From the NCBI GenBank assembly GCA_036378155.1, contig DASUXA010000056.1:1-26381 (forward strand): a stretch of 26,381 nt of DNA. The letters are read 5' to 3'. The stretch is from DASUXA01 sp036378155. GTDB lineage: Bacteria > Actinomycetota > Actinomycetes > Mycobacteriales > Micromonosporaceae. Position 1 is the stretch's first letter; each line of letters opens with the position of its first letter. The notes beneath the pieces were generated by a model. It ran no database searches and was not told the origin of the DNA. It was given only the letters and a program-made list of their open reading frames with translations. Positions 8,328-14,972 of this stretch are shown one piece after another. Position numbers and translations under genes: made by a program.

Positions 8328-9272
8328 ATGGATATCGCGTTCGGGCTGTCCTGTGAGGAGTACGGACCGGCGGACCTGCTGCGGCAGGCGACGTTGGCGG
8401 CCGAGGCGGGGTTCACCGGGTTGTGGATCTCCGACCACTTCCATCCGTGGAACGACGCCCAGGGCGAGTCGCCGTTCGTCTGGTCGATGATCGGGGCGCT
8501 GAGCCAGGTCGCCGACCTGCCGATCGGTACCGCGGTGAGCTGCCCGACGGTACGCCAGCACCCGGTGATCGTGGCGCAGGCGGCGGCGACCAGCGCGGTG
8601 CTCACCGGCGGCAGGTTCACCCTCGGGGTCGGCTCGGGCGAGGCGCTCAACGAGCACATCCTGGGCACTGTCTGGCCCACCACGCCCCGCCGGCTGCAGA
8701 TGCTGGAGGAGGCGGTCTCGGTGATGCGGGCGCTGTGGAGCGGGAACGTGGTCACCCACTACGGCAGCCACTACACGGTCGACCACGCCCGCCTGTACAC
8801 CGTGCCGGAACAGCCGATCCCGGTGTACGTGTCGGGGTTCGGTCCACGCGCCGTGGATCTCGCCGCGCGGATCGGGGACGGATTCGTGTGTACCAAGCCG
8901 GAACCGGGACTGGTCGGTCGGTTCAAGAACGGCAGCGGTGCGAAGCCGGCGGTCGCCGGGTCGAAGGCGTGCTACGCGGCGAGCGACGACGAGGCGCGCG
9001 ACATCGCGTACCACCGGTGGCCGAACGAGGGCCTGCCCGGCGAACTGGCGCAGGTGCTGCCCACGCCCGCGCATTTCGAGCAGGCGACGACGATCGTCAC
9101 GAAAGACATGATCAAGATGGCGTGCGGTCCGGATCCACGACCGCACCTGGCGATGGTCGAGACGTACCGCAAGGCGGGGTACGACACCCTGTACATCGCG
9201 CCGGTCGGACCGCATTACGAGCAGATGATCGCGTTGTACCGGGACGAGGTGCTGCCGGCGGTACGCGGCTGA
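8328..9272 (+). CDS. LLM-class F420-dependent oxidoreductase (G6PD-type family)
   Basis: The 314-residue protein is a luciferase-like TIM-barrel oxidoreductase. The start is ATG 8328, with GGAGGTGGGG at about 8314-8323 as ribosome site; an upstream in-frame codon at 8280 lacks one. Motifs include the N-terminal strand MDIAFGLSCEEY, GFTGLWISDHFHPW around 26-40, the GRFTLGVGSGEALNEHI cofactor loop near 100-115, RLQMLEEAVSVMRALW, and IPVYVSGFGPRAVDLAARIGDGF. This matches the family of F420-dependent glucose-6-phosphate-dehydrogenase-related enzymes (TIGR03557-like), which use the deazaflavin F420. Many members are not true G6PDs, so the substrate is left open. It sits alone between the ATPase and clpP and is preceded by a very G-rich spacer (about 8250-8277). 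Confidence 0.9.
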   Translation: MDIAFGLSCEEYGPADLLRQATLAAEAGFTGLWISDHFHPWNDAQGESPFVWSMIGALSQVADLPIGTAVSCPTVRQHPVIVAQAAATSAVLTGGRFTLGVGSGEALNEHILGTVWPTTPRRLQMLEEAVSVMRALWSGNVVTHYGSHYTVDHARLYTVPEQPIPVYVSGFGPRAVDLAARIGDGFVCTKPEPGLVGRFKNGSGAKPAVAGSKACYAASDDEARDIAYHRWPNEGLPGELAQVLPTPAHFEQATTIVTKDMIKMACGPDPRPHLAMVETYRKAGYDTLYIAPVGPHYEQMIALYRDEVLPAVRG

Positions 9273-9352
9273 GTCGGCAGGTCTTCCGACCGGCGGCGCG
9301 GTGTTCGCGGAGGGCGGACGCCACGGTGTCGCCTGAGGACACCCGGATTGCC

Positions 9353-9358
9353 TACCTT
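9353..9358 (+). promoter_or_regulatory. Candidate -10 box for leaderless clpP transcript
   Basis: TACCTT matches the actinobacterial -10 pattern TAnnnT and lies exactly 6 nt before the A of ATG 9365. There is no ribosome-binding sequence in front of that ATG, so a leaderless message is the better reading. The -35 region is not obvious. Confidence 0.45.
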
Positions 9359-9364
9359 CGTTTC

Positions 9365-9982
9365 ATGAATGATCCCTACTCGCCCGTGATGCGTGCCCAA
9401 CAGTCCGTCAGTACGCTCGACGACCATCTGTTCAACCGTCTGCTCAGCGAGCGGATCGTCTTCCTCGGCACGGAAGTCGACGACGAGGTCGCCAACCGGG
9501 TCTGCGCCCAGTTGCTGCTGCTGGCCGCGGAGGATTCCGAGCGGGACATCAACCTGTACGTCAACTCGCCCGGCGGTTCGGTGAGCGCCGGGCTGGCGAT
9601 CTACGACACGATGCGGTTCGTCCCCAACGACGTCGCCACGCTCGCCGTCGGTCTGGCGGCGTCGATGGGGCAGTTCCTGGTCACCGCGGGTACACCCGGC
9701 AAGCGGTACGCCCTGCCGCACTCGCGGATCATGATGCATCAGCCGCTCGGCGCGATCGGCGGCGTCGCCGCGGACGTCGCGATCCAGGCGGAGCAGATGA
9801 TCCACACGAAGAAGGTGCTGCAGGAACTGACCGCGCTGCACAGCGGTCGCACCATCGAGGAGATCGAACGGGACTCGGACCGGGACCGGTGGTTCACGGC
9901 GAGCGACGCGGTCGAGTACGGGCTGATCGACCGGGTCGTCAGCCTCGCCAAGGAGATCCCCGCCGGAGCCGGAACGCTGTGA
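9365..9982 (+). CDS. clpP: ATP-dependent Clp protease proteolytic subunit (orphan copy)
   Basis: The 205-residue protein is a complete ClpP. The catalytic triad is visible at S100 (GLAASMGQF), H125 (RIMMHQPLG) and D174 (DSDRDRWF); their spacing matches E. coli ClpP (97/122/171). The oxyanion/strand motif NSPGGSV is at 67-73, and the N-terminal SERIVFLGTEVDDEVANRVCAQLLLL is standard. ClpP forms a double heptamer gated by ClpX or ClpC ATPases and degrades unfolded or tagged proteins. Actinobacteria usually carry the essential clpP1-clpP2 pair next to clpX; this copy has no clpP partner, clpX or trigger-factor gene beside it, so it is probably an additional paralogue like Streptomyces clpP3-5. 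The start is chosen for the Met and the upstream -10 box. Confidence 0.93.
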   Translation: MNDPYSPVMRAQQSVSTLDDHLFNRLLSERIVFLGTEVDDEVANRVCAQLLLLAAEDSERDINLYVNSPGGSVSAGLAIYDTMRFVPNDVATLAVGLAASMGQFLVTAGTPGKRYALPHSRIMMHQPLGAIGGVAADVAIQAEQMIHTKKVLQELTALHSGRTIEEIERDSDRDRWFTASDAVEYGLIDRVVSLAKEIPAGAGTL

Positions 9983-9998
9983 GCTGAGCCTTTCGACT

Positions 9999-10031
9999 GG
10001 TGGCGGGCACGTCGCACGCGCGCCCGCCGCC
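9999..10031. terminator. Hairpin between convergent clpP and thioesterase genes
   Basis: GGTGGCGGGC (9999-10008) pairs with GCCCGCCGCC (10022-10031), giving 10 bp with one G-U pair around a 13-nt loop. It sits in the 54-bp gap between two convergent stop codons, the expected place for a shared terminator. There is no U-run, as is common in actinobacteria. Confidence 0.5.
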
Positions 10032-10036
10032 AACGG

Positions 10037-10813
10037 TCATCTCGCGGTGACAAGCAACGTCTGCATCCCGCGTCCGACCGGTCCCTGCCGGTCGCTCAGT
10101 CGACTGGTCGTCACCCCGACACCTTCGTCGATCGTGGTCCGCGCGTCGAGCAGCACCCATTCGCCGACCGGCGGGCGGTGCAGGGCGACCGTGAGGTCGA
10201 CGTTCACGAACAGCCACTCGCCCGGGTCGAGCAGCGCGCTGACCCCGTTTCCCGAGTCGGCGACCAGCAGCGCGTGGCTCGCCGGGCTGGTCAGCTCGTC
10301 GGCGACCAGCGGCACTCGGGGGCGCATCCACACCCGAGCCGGGCCCGGTTCGGTGAATGCCCCGTCGACGAACCGCCAATCCATCGCCGCCATGTACCCG
10401 TCGAGGTGGGCGCGCGGCCACGCCCGGTGGTCGCCCTCCGGCGGCAGGTCCGGCACGTCGACGTCGTCGCCGGGCAGGTCGGGTACCGGCGACCCGGACA
10501 GTCGCCAGCCCCGCGCGTACACGACCTCCTGCCCGCGCGCCTCGACGACCGCCTCGATCAGGGTGATCCGCTTGCCGGGGCGCGCGGTGCGCAGCCGAAG
10601 CGTCAGGGGCGCCACCGGTACCGGTCGCAGAATGTCCAGCGCCACCCGCGCGAGCCGCTGTCCCTCGACCGGCTCGTGCCGCTCGAAGGCGCGGGCGATC
10701 AGCGCCGACGGCGGACCGGCGTGCTGTGTCGAAGGGTCCCAGGGACCGGCGGTCGCGGGCGTGGAGACGAAGGTGTCCGGTCCGGCCGGCTCGTAGAACG
10801 CGGAGAACGGCAC
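10037..10813 (-). CDS. TesB-like acyl-CoA thioesterase family protein
   Basis: The 258-residue protein begins at GTG 10813. The N-terminal half (AFYEPAGPDTFVSTPATAGPWDPSTQHAGPPSALIARAFERH, then ARVALDILRPVPVAPLTLRLRTARPGKRITLIEAVVEARGQEVVYARGW) is a hotdog domain with the HAGPPSALI helix. The second half (DWRFVDGAFTEPGPARVWMRPRVPLVADELTSPASHALLVADSGNG...NVDLTVALHRPPVGEWVLLDART) is the second hotdog, with the N-V-D-L-T-V-x-L-H-R signature near 200. This tandem layout is that of TesB / 4HBT_3 acyl-CoA thioesterases, which hydrolyse acyl-CoA to acid and CoA. Chain length and role are unknown, although the nearby acyl-CoA genes fit fatty-acyl metabolism. No ribosome site is seen; a -10-like box lies 7 nt upstream. 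Confidence 0.85.
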   Translation of the reverse strand: MPFSAFYEPAGPDTFVSTPATAGPWDPSTQHAGPPSALIARAFERHEPVEGQRLARVALDILRPVPVAPLTLRLRTARPGKRITLIEAVVEARGQEVVYARGWRLSGSPVPDLPGDDVDVPDLPPEGDHRAWPRAHLDGYMAAMDWRFVDGAFTEPGPARVWMRPRVPLVADELTSPASHALLVADSGNGVSALLDPGEWLFVNVDLTVALHRPPVGEWVLLDARTTIDEGVGVTTSRLSDRQGPVGRGMQTLLVTAR

Positions 10814-10820
10814 GCCGGAG

Positions 10821-10826
10821 ACGATA
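10821..10826 (-). promoter_or_regulatory. Candidate -10 box for leaderless thioesterase transcript
   Basis: On the minus strand TATCGT (TAnnnT) is followed by 7 nt and then the GTG start at 10813, with no purine-rich ribosome site between. This is consistent with transcription starting at or next to the start codon. Confidence 0.35.
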
Positions 10827-10852
10827 CGCGCGTGCCGTCCGGTGGACCGCCC

Positions 10853-10902
10853 CGAATCCTGCCGGTCAGGGCCGGGGATTCGTCCGGGTCGGCGCCGACC
10901 CG
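10853..10902 (-). terminator. Two tandem stem-loops after the MaoC gene
   Basis: The first structure to form (read on the minus strand) is an 18-bp perfect palindrome at 10885-10902 with core GGGTCGGCGCCGACCC. The second pairs CGAATCC (10853-10859) with GGATTCG (10876-10882), with an inner CCGG/CCGG stem (10862-10865 with 10872-10875) and a 6-nt loop. They lie 60-110 nt downstream of the MaoC stop, so they most likely end the TetR-MaoC transcript before it reaches the thioesterase promoter. Confidence 0.5.
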
Positions 10903-10963
10903 TTCGCTCGACGCGGCGACCCGGTACCGAGCCATCCGATGCTGGTGCCCCGCACGGCTGCGG

Positions 10964-11416
10964 CTAACCGGCGAGCAGCGTCACCGTCTCCGCGACGCAG
11001 GCCGGCTTCTCCTCGCCTTCGATTTCGACGACGTACCGGGTGACGATCTGCCGACCCTGCGCGACCGGGGTGACCGACAGCAGTTCCGCGCCGGCGCGGA
11101 TGCGCGCGCCGACCGGTACGTGACGCGGAAAGCGCACCTTGTTGCTGCCGTAGTTGATCCCGATCCGGACGTCCTTCACCGTGTAGATCTCCGAGCTGAG
11201 CACGGGGATCAGCGACAGCGTCAGGTACCCGTGGGCGATGGTGGCGCCGAACGGTCCCGACGCGGCGCGCCGCGGGTCGACGTGGATCCACTGGTGGTCG
11301 CCGGTTGCCTCGGCGAACTGGTCGACCTGCTGCTGGGTGACGGTGTGCCACTCGCTGTAGCCGAGGTGTTCGCCGACTGCCGCGGCGAGTTCGTCGAGGT
11401 TGGCGAAGATGCGCAT
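10964..11416 (-). CDS. MaoC-like (R)-enoyl-CoA hydratase / 3-hydroxyacyl-thioester dehydratase (HtdZ-like)
   Basis: The 150-residue single-hotdog protein starts at ATG 11416 (MRIFANLDELAAAVGEHLG). The hydratase-2 signature is intact: ATGDHQWIHVDPRRAASGPFGATIAHGYLTLSL, with D40 and H45 as the catalytic pair and H62 in IAHGY. INYGSNKVRFPRHVPVGARIRA then lines the thioester tunnel. From memory it aligns closely over its whole length with M. tuberculosis Rv0130 (HtdZ), a 3-hydroxyl-thioester dehydratase. The reaction is reversible hydration of trans-2-enoyl thioesters to (R)-3-hydroxyacyl thioesters. It is downstream of and overlapped by the TetR frame, so the two are co-transcribed. Divergent acyl-CoA dehydrogenase and thioesterase genes support a role in acyl-CoA turnover. 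Confidence 0.9.
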   Translation of the reverse strand: MRIFANLDELAAAVGEHLGYSEWHTVTQQQVDQFAEATGDHQWIHVDPRRAASGPFGATIAHGYLTLSLIPVLSSEIYTVKDVRIGINYGSNKVRFPRHVPVGARIRAGAELLSVTPVAQGRQIVTRYVVEIEGEEKPACVAETVTLLAG

Positions 11417-12048
11417 GCTGCCGTCCTGGTGTCGGGGTCGCGGGTCGGTACCGGACCGAGCCGCCGGATCAGGTCGATGGTCGCCTCGATGGTCTCGCGC
11501 GCCTCGTCCTCGGTCTCGCAGGTGGTCAGTTCGCGGGCGGCTTCGGCGATGACCGCGGTGAACACGGCGACGGTCAGCCGGTCCCGGTGGTCCTCGCCGG
11601 CGCCGAGCAGCACCGAGTTCTGCCGGATCCAGGCGCGGCTGCGTGACCGGCGGATCAGTTCGAACCCGGGGGGACCGTCGCCGTCGTGGAACAGCCGGGT
11701 CAGGTCGCGGCGCTCCCAGGTCTCCTCGAGGTATCCGCGGGCGCCGGCGACGAACAGCTCGATCGGTTCGGTCTCGCCGGCTGCGCGGGCGTCGGCGACG
11801 GCCTGCGCCGCCCGTTCCTCGTGCGCCGCCTGGTGCTCCTCCCACAGCGCCAGGTACAGCTCGGTCTTGCCCCCGAAGTGGTGGTAGATGCTGCCGACGC
11901 TGGAGCCGGCGCGGCTGACCACGCTCGCCACGCTCGCCTCGGCGAAGCCGCGCTCCGCGAACACCTCACCGGCGGCGCGCAGCAGGACGCGTCGGGTCTG
12001 CGCGGTCCGGCTCCACTGCCAGGCGCCACCGCTCGTCCTGCGTGCCAT
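11221..12048 (-). CDS. TetR-family transcriptional repressor with abnormal C-terminal extension
   Basis: The N-terminal DNA-binding domain is standard TetR: TRRVLLRAAGEVFAERGFAEASVASVVSRAGSSVGSIYHHFGGKTELYLAL, residues ~18-68. The ligand-binding core runs to about residue 200 (IEATIDLIRRLGP), the usual end for this family. The frame does not stop there. It continues 65-70 residues of Ser/Thr/Pro/Arg-rich low-complexity sequence by reading the MaoC gene out of frame, and ends at 11221, overlapping MaoC by 196 bp. The tail looks like shadow coding rather than a domain, suggesting loss of the native stop by mutation or an indel. ATG 12048 is preferred to the adjacent GTG 12051; GAGG lies just upstream. 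It is divergent from the acyl-CoA dehydrogenase and probably controls both sides through the palindrome at 12189-12205. Confidence 0.85.
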   Translation of the reverse strand: MARRTSGGAWQWSRTAQTRRVLLRAAGEVFAERGFAEASVASVVSRAGSSVGSIYHHFGGKTELYLALWEEHQAAHEERAAQAVADARAAGETEPIELFVAGARGYLEETWERRDLTRLFHDGDGPPGFELIRRSRSRAWIRQNSVLLGAGEDHRDRLTVAVFTAVIAEAARELTTCETEDEARETIEATIDLIRRLGPVPTRDPDTRTAACASSPTSTNSPRQSANTSATASGTPSPSSRSTSSPRQPATTSGSTSTRGAPRRDRSAPPSPTGT

Positions 12049-12148
12049 CACACCTCGATGAGCTGCCCTGTCGTCGTCGCCATGGTAGAGCGGACCCCAC
12101 GGCGGCGGTCACCGGCGTGACCTTGCCCGAGGGTCGGGAGGCGCGAGC

Positions 12149-12177
12149 TTGACAGGTCGGATCGGCGCGCGCAGGCT
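12149..12177 (+). promoter_or_regulatory. Sigma-70-type promoter of the acyl-CoA dehydrogenase operon
   Basis: TTGACA at 12149-12154 is a perfect -35 box. After 17 nt, CAGGCT at 12172-12177 matches the actinobacterial -10 (TAGGCT type) at five of six positions. Transcription would start around 12184, a few bases before the palindrome at 12189-12205, an arrangement that suits repression by the divergent TetR protein. Confidence 0.7.
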
Positions 12178-12188
12178 GTACGGCATTC

Positions 12189-12205
12189 CTAGAAGAGCGT
12201 TCTAG
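12189..12205. promoter_or_regulatory. Palindromic operator candidate for the divergent TetR repressor
   Basis: CTAGAA-GAGCG-TTCTAG is a perfect 6-bp inverted repeat with a 5-nt spacer, AT-rich in an otherwise GC-rich region, and overlaps a second small palindrome TTCTAGAA (12200-12207). It lies at or just past the predicted transcription start. Its shape recalls the AGAAC/GTTCT half-sites of KstR-like TetR repressors of actinobacterial lipid genes, but the sequence is not identical. Confidence 0.6.
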
Positions 12206-12268
12206 AACTGGCGATGGCGGCCGGCACCGGGGCATGTGAGCACCCGCCGAGCGAGAAAGGACCCCTCC

Positions 12269-12343
12269 ATGCTCGACTTCTCCCTCGGCGACGAGGAGAA
12301 GTAGATCCGCGACACGGTCCGCGCCTTCGTCCAGAAGGAGGTC
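12269..12343 (+). other. Original 5' end of acyl-CoA dehydrogenase gene, interrupted by in-frame TAG
   Basis: ATG 12269, preceded by AAAGGA (12255-12260, 8 nt away), opens a frame reading MLDFSLGDEEK, then TAG at 12302-12304, then IRDTVRAFVQKEV, and continues without shift into the dehydrogenase. MLDFSLxxEEK-Q-IRDTVRAFVxKEVMPLE is the normal N-terminus of this enzyme family, where Gln often sits at the stop position, so a single CAG to TAG change explains it. Eleven codons would be translated before the stop. If the base is real, the first ~25 residues of the native enzyme are lost unless the stop is read through. Confidence 0.8.
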
Positions 12344-13441
12344 ATGCCACTGGAGCCGGAGGTGCTGCGCAACGAGCGCCAGGGCCGACCCGGACTGGAC
12401 CCGTCGGTGCTGCGCGAGTTGCAGGACAAGGCGAAGCGCTCCGGGTTCTGGGGGATCAACACCCCGGAGGAGTACGGCGGCATCGCCCTGGGACCGGTGA
12501 TGAGCGCGATCATCCAGATGGAGGTCGGGCGCACCTTCGTGCCGTTCCGCTTTGGAGGGTACGCGGACAACATCCTGTACCTGTGTAACGAGGAGCAGAA
12601 GAAGCGGTACCTGATCCCGACGATCAACGGCGAGCGCCGCTCCTGCTTCGCGATCACCGAGCCGGGCGCCGGTTCGGACGCCCGCAACATCCGCACCCGC
12701 GCCGTCAAGGACGGCGGCGACTGGGTCGTCACGGGCGAGAAGACGTTCATCACCAACGGCAACGAAGCCGACTTCGTCATGGTGTTCGCGGTCACCGACC
12801 CGACCAGGGGCGCGGACGGCGGGATCACCTGTTTCCTGGTCGACCGGGAGATGGGCTGGACCTCCGAGCCGATCCCGACGATGGGGCAGTGGGGTCCGGC
12901 ATCGCTGGTGTTCGACGAGGTCCGGGTACCCGAGGAGAACGTGCTCGGCGAGGTCGGCAAAGGCTTCGACCTGGCGATGCGGTGGATCGGGCAGGGTCGG
13001 TACATGATCCCCGCCGGTGCGATCGGCGCCGCCGAGCGGCTGCTGCAGATGGCTGTCGACTACGCGAAGATCCGGCACTCGATGGGCAAGCCGATCGCCG
13101 AGTACCAGGCGATCCAGTGGCAGATCGCGGACTCGGCGGTGGAGATCGAGTCGGCGAAGTGGCTCACCCTGTACGCGGCGTGGCGCGCGCAGAACGGGCT
13201 GGACACCCGGCACGCCTCGTCGATCGCCAAGCTCAGCGGCGCGGTGATGGCGAACCAGGTGGTCGACCGGGTGCTGCAGATCCACGGCGGCATGGGGTAC
13301 ACCCGCGAACTGCCGATCGAGCGGTGGTACCGGGAACTGCGGCTGCTGCGCATCTTCGAGGGCACCGACGAGATCCAGCGCCGTACCATCGCCCGCAACC
13401 TGCTCAAGGGGCACGTGAAGCTGGGCGGGATCGGGGAGTGA
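12344..13441 (+). CDS. Acyl-CoA dehydrogenase (FadE type), N-terminally truncated by a nonsense codon
   Basis: From the first usable start after the TAG (ATG 12344) the product is 365 residues; the intact gene from 12269 would encode about 390. Family motifs are all present after the break: GFWGINTPEEYGG, FAITEPGAGSDARNIRTRA (FAD and substrate contacts), GEKTFITNGNEADF, RYMIPAGAIGAAERLL, IHGGMGYTRELPIERWYRELR, and LRIFEGTDEIQRRTIARNLL, whose Glu is the likely catalytic base. The enzyme removes alpha/beta hydrogens from acyl-CoA, passing electrons through FAD to ETF. AAGGAGG at 12335-12341 lies 2 nt before ATG 12344, rather close for efficient restart, and it also encodes the conserved KEV. 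The missing part is the first helix, so activity is doubtful. Its stop overlaps the next gene as GTGA. Confidence 0.8.
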   Translation: MPLEPEVLRNERQGRPGLDPSVLRELQDKAKRSGFWGINTPEEYGGIALGPVMSAIIQMEVGRTFVPFRFGGYADNILYLCNEEQKKRYLIPTINGERRSCFAITEPGAGSDARNIRTRAVKDGGDWVVTGEKTFITNGNEADFVMVFAVTDPTRGADGGITCFLVDREMGWTSEPIPTMGQWGPASLVFDEVRVPEENVLGEVGKGFDLAMRWIGQGRYMIPAGAIGAAERLLQMAVDYAKIRHSMGKPIAEYQAIQWQIADSAVEIESAKWLTLYAAWRAQNGLDTRHASSIAKLSGAVMANQVVDRVLQIHGGMGYTRELPIERWYRELRLLRIFEGTDEIQRRTIARNLLKGHVKLGGIGE

Positions 13442-13884
13442 GCGCGCACATCTGGCAGACGCTCGGGTACCGGCAGACCGCCTGGAGCGAAGGCAGCAGC
13501 ATCGTGGAGTGGGACGCCGGCGAGGCGTACTGCTTCCCGACCGCCAGCGGTCCGATCGTCCAGGGTGGTCTGGTGACCGCGTTGCTGGACGCCGCGATGG
13601 GCGGTGCGTGCTGGACCACACTCGGTACCGACGAGGCGTTCCTCACCGCCGACCTGCGGGTGGAGTTCCTGCGCAGCGCCCGACCGGGGACGCTGCGCGC
13701 CGCCGGTCAGGTGGTCCGGCGTACCCGGCGGGTGGTGTTCTGCGCGGCGGAACTGACCGACGCCGACGGCGTGCCGCTCGCGACCAGCCGGTGTACCCAG
13801 ATCGTGCTGCCCGGCGAGGGCGCGGCGGGACGCAGCCTGCCACCCGAACTCGACGGCTGGCCGCCGCGCGACGCGCGAGGGTAG
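13438..13884 (+). CDS. PaaI-family hotdog thioesterase
   Basis: The 148-residue protein begins at GTG 13438, overlapping the dehydrogenase stop (GTGA), so it is translationally coupled. The hotdog core is clear: GPIVQGGLVTALLDAAMGGACWTTLGTDEAFLTADLRVEFLRSARPGTLRAAGQVVRRTRRVVFCAAELTDADGVPLATSRCTQIV. In PaaI-type thioesterases the helix starts H-G-G; here it is Q-G-G, a variant found in related families. The expected reaction is hydrolysis of acyl-CoA or aryl-CoA thioesters in the cytosol. Coupling to an acyl-CoA dehydrogenase suggests release of an acyl group from the same pathway. A polar effect of the upstream TAG on this gene is possible because its translation depends on ribosomes reaching 13441. 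Confidence 0.88.
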   Translation: MSAHIWQTLGYRQTAWSEGSSIVEWDAGEAYCFPTASGPIVQGGLVTALLDAAMGGACWTTLGTDEAFLTADLRVEFLRSARPGTLRAAGQVVRRTRRVVFCAAELTDADGVPLATSRCTQIVLPGEGAAGRSLPPELDGWPPRDARG

Positions 13885-13947
13885 CGCCCTCGCCCGACAC
13901 GGTTCCGGGTTGCGCCCGTGGGGCGTGCCGGAGAGGAGGATGGCGCG

Positions 13948-14844
13948 ATGCGGATACTGCGTACGCCCGAGGACCGCTTCGCCGACCTGCCCGACTTCGA
14001 CTACCCGCCGCGCCGTGTCGAGGTGGGCGACGGACTGTGGATGGCGTACGTCGAGACCGGACCGTCCGACGGACCGGTCGTGCTGCTGTTGCACGGCGAG
14101 CCGAGCTGGTCGTTTCTGTACCGGAAGGTGATGCCGGTGCTCGCCGGCGCGGGGCTGCGCGCGATCGCCCCCGACCTGATCGGCTTCGGGCGCTCCGACA
14201 AACCCGCCGACCGTGAGGCGCACAGCTACGCGCGTCACGTCGAATGGGTACGCCGGTTCGCCTTCGACGCGCTCGACCTGCGGAACGTGACCCTGGTCGG
14301 GCAGGACTGGGGCGGGTTGATCGGGCTGCGTCTGGTCGCCGAGCACCCGGACCGGTTCGCGCGGGTCGTGGCGGCGAACACCGGGCTGCCCACGGGCGAC
14401 CAGGCGCTGCCGGAGGTGTGGTGGCGGTTCCGGGACACCGTGGTCGCCGCGCCGCATCTGGACATCGCCCGGCTGGTCCAGGCGGGCTGCCGCACCCGAC
14501 TGTCCGACGCGGTACGCGCCGCGTACGACGCGCCGTTCCCCGACGACAGCTACACCGCCGCGGCGAGGGCGATGCCGACGCTGGTACCGACGAGCCCCGA
14601 CGACCCGGCCGGCGAGGCGAACCGCGCCGCGTGGCAGCGGCTCACCGAATGGCGCAAACCGTTCCTGGTCGCGTTCAGCGACGGGGACCCGATCACCGGG
14701 GGCATGGCTCCCGTGCTGCGTCGCGCGGTACCGGGAGCGGCAGGTCTGGACCATCCCACCGTGACCGGCGCGGGGCACTTCCTTCAGGAGGACGCGGGGG
14801 AGCGCCTCGGCGACATTGTCGCCAATTTCGTGCGCTCGACGTGA
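13948..14844 (+). CDS. Haloalkane dehalogenase-like alpha/beta hydrolase
   Basis: The 298-residue protein starts at ATG 13948, 7 nt after GGAGAGGAGGA; ATG 13940 is out of frame. It has the HLD-type alpha/beta-hydrolase motifs: oxyanion region LLLHGEPSWSFLYRK (49-60), nucleophile Asp120 in VGQDWGG with Trp121, which in haloalkane dehalogenases helps hold the halide, acid Asp245 (or 247) in FSDGDPITGG, and base His277 in GAGHFLQED. An Asp nucleophile followed by Trp, with SDGDPIT, is the signature of subfamily I dehalogenases such as DhlA and mycobacterial DhmA, which hydrolyse haloalkanes to alcohol and halide. Natural substrates of chromosomal relatives are generally unknown. It lies 63 bp after the thioesterase, possibly in the same transcript. 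Confidence 0.9.
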   Translation: MRILRTPEDRFADLPDFDYPPRRVEVGDGLWMAYVETGPSDGPVVLLLHGEPSWSFLYRKVMPVLAGAGLRAIAPDLIGFGRSDKPADREAHSYARHVEWVRRFAFDALDLRNVTLVGQDWGGLIGLRLVAEHPDRFARVVAANTGLPTGDQALPEVWWRFRDTVVAAPHLDIARLVQAGCRTRLSDAVRAAYDAPFPDDSYTAAARAMPTLVPTSPDDPAGEANRAAWQRLTEWRKPFLVAFSDGDPITGGMAPVLRRAVPGAAGLDHPTVTGAGHFLQEDAGERLGDIVANFVRST

Positions 14845-14889
14845 CCGTCGCGTGGGTATCTCACCTGGCTGACGCCGGTACGCCCCGCC

Positions 14890-14909
14890 GACGTCCGGCG
14901 GCGGACGTC
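14890..14909 (+). terminator. Hairpin downstream of the dehalogenase
   Basis: GACGTCCG (14890-14897) pairs perfectly with CGGACGTC (14902-14909) around a GCGG loop, giving an 8-bp GC-rich stem 45 nt after the dehalogenase stop. There is no T-run, but the position fits a terminator before the nitroreductase gene. Confidence 0.45.
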
Positions 14910-14972
14910 CGAGCGCCCTTGCCCTTCCGCGTAGGGTGGTGAGGACCTTCGGCAGGGAACGGAGAGCCGTTG

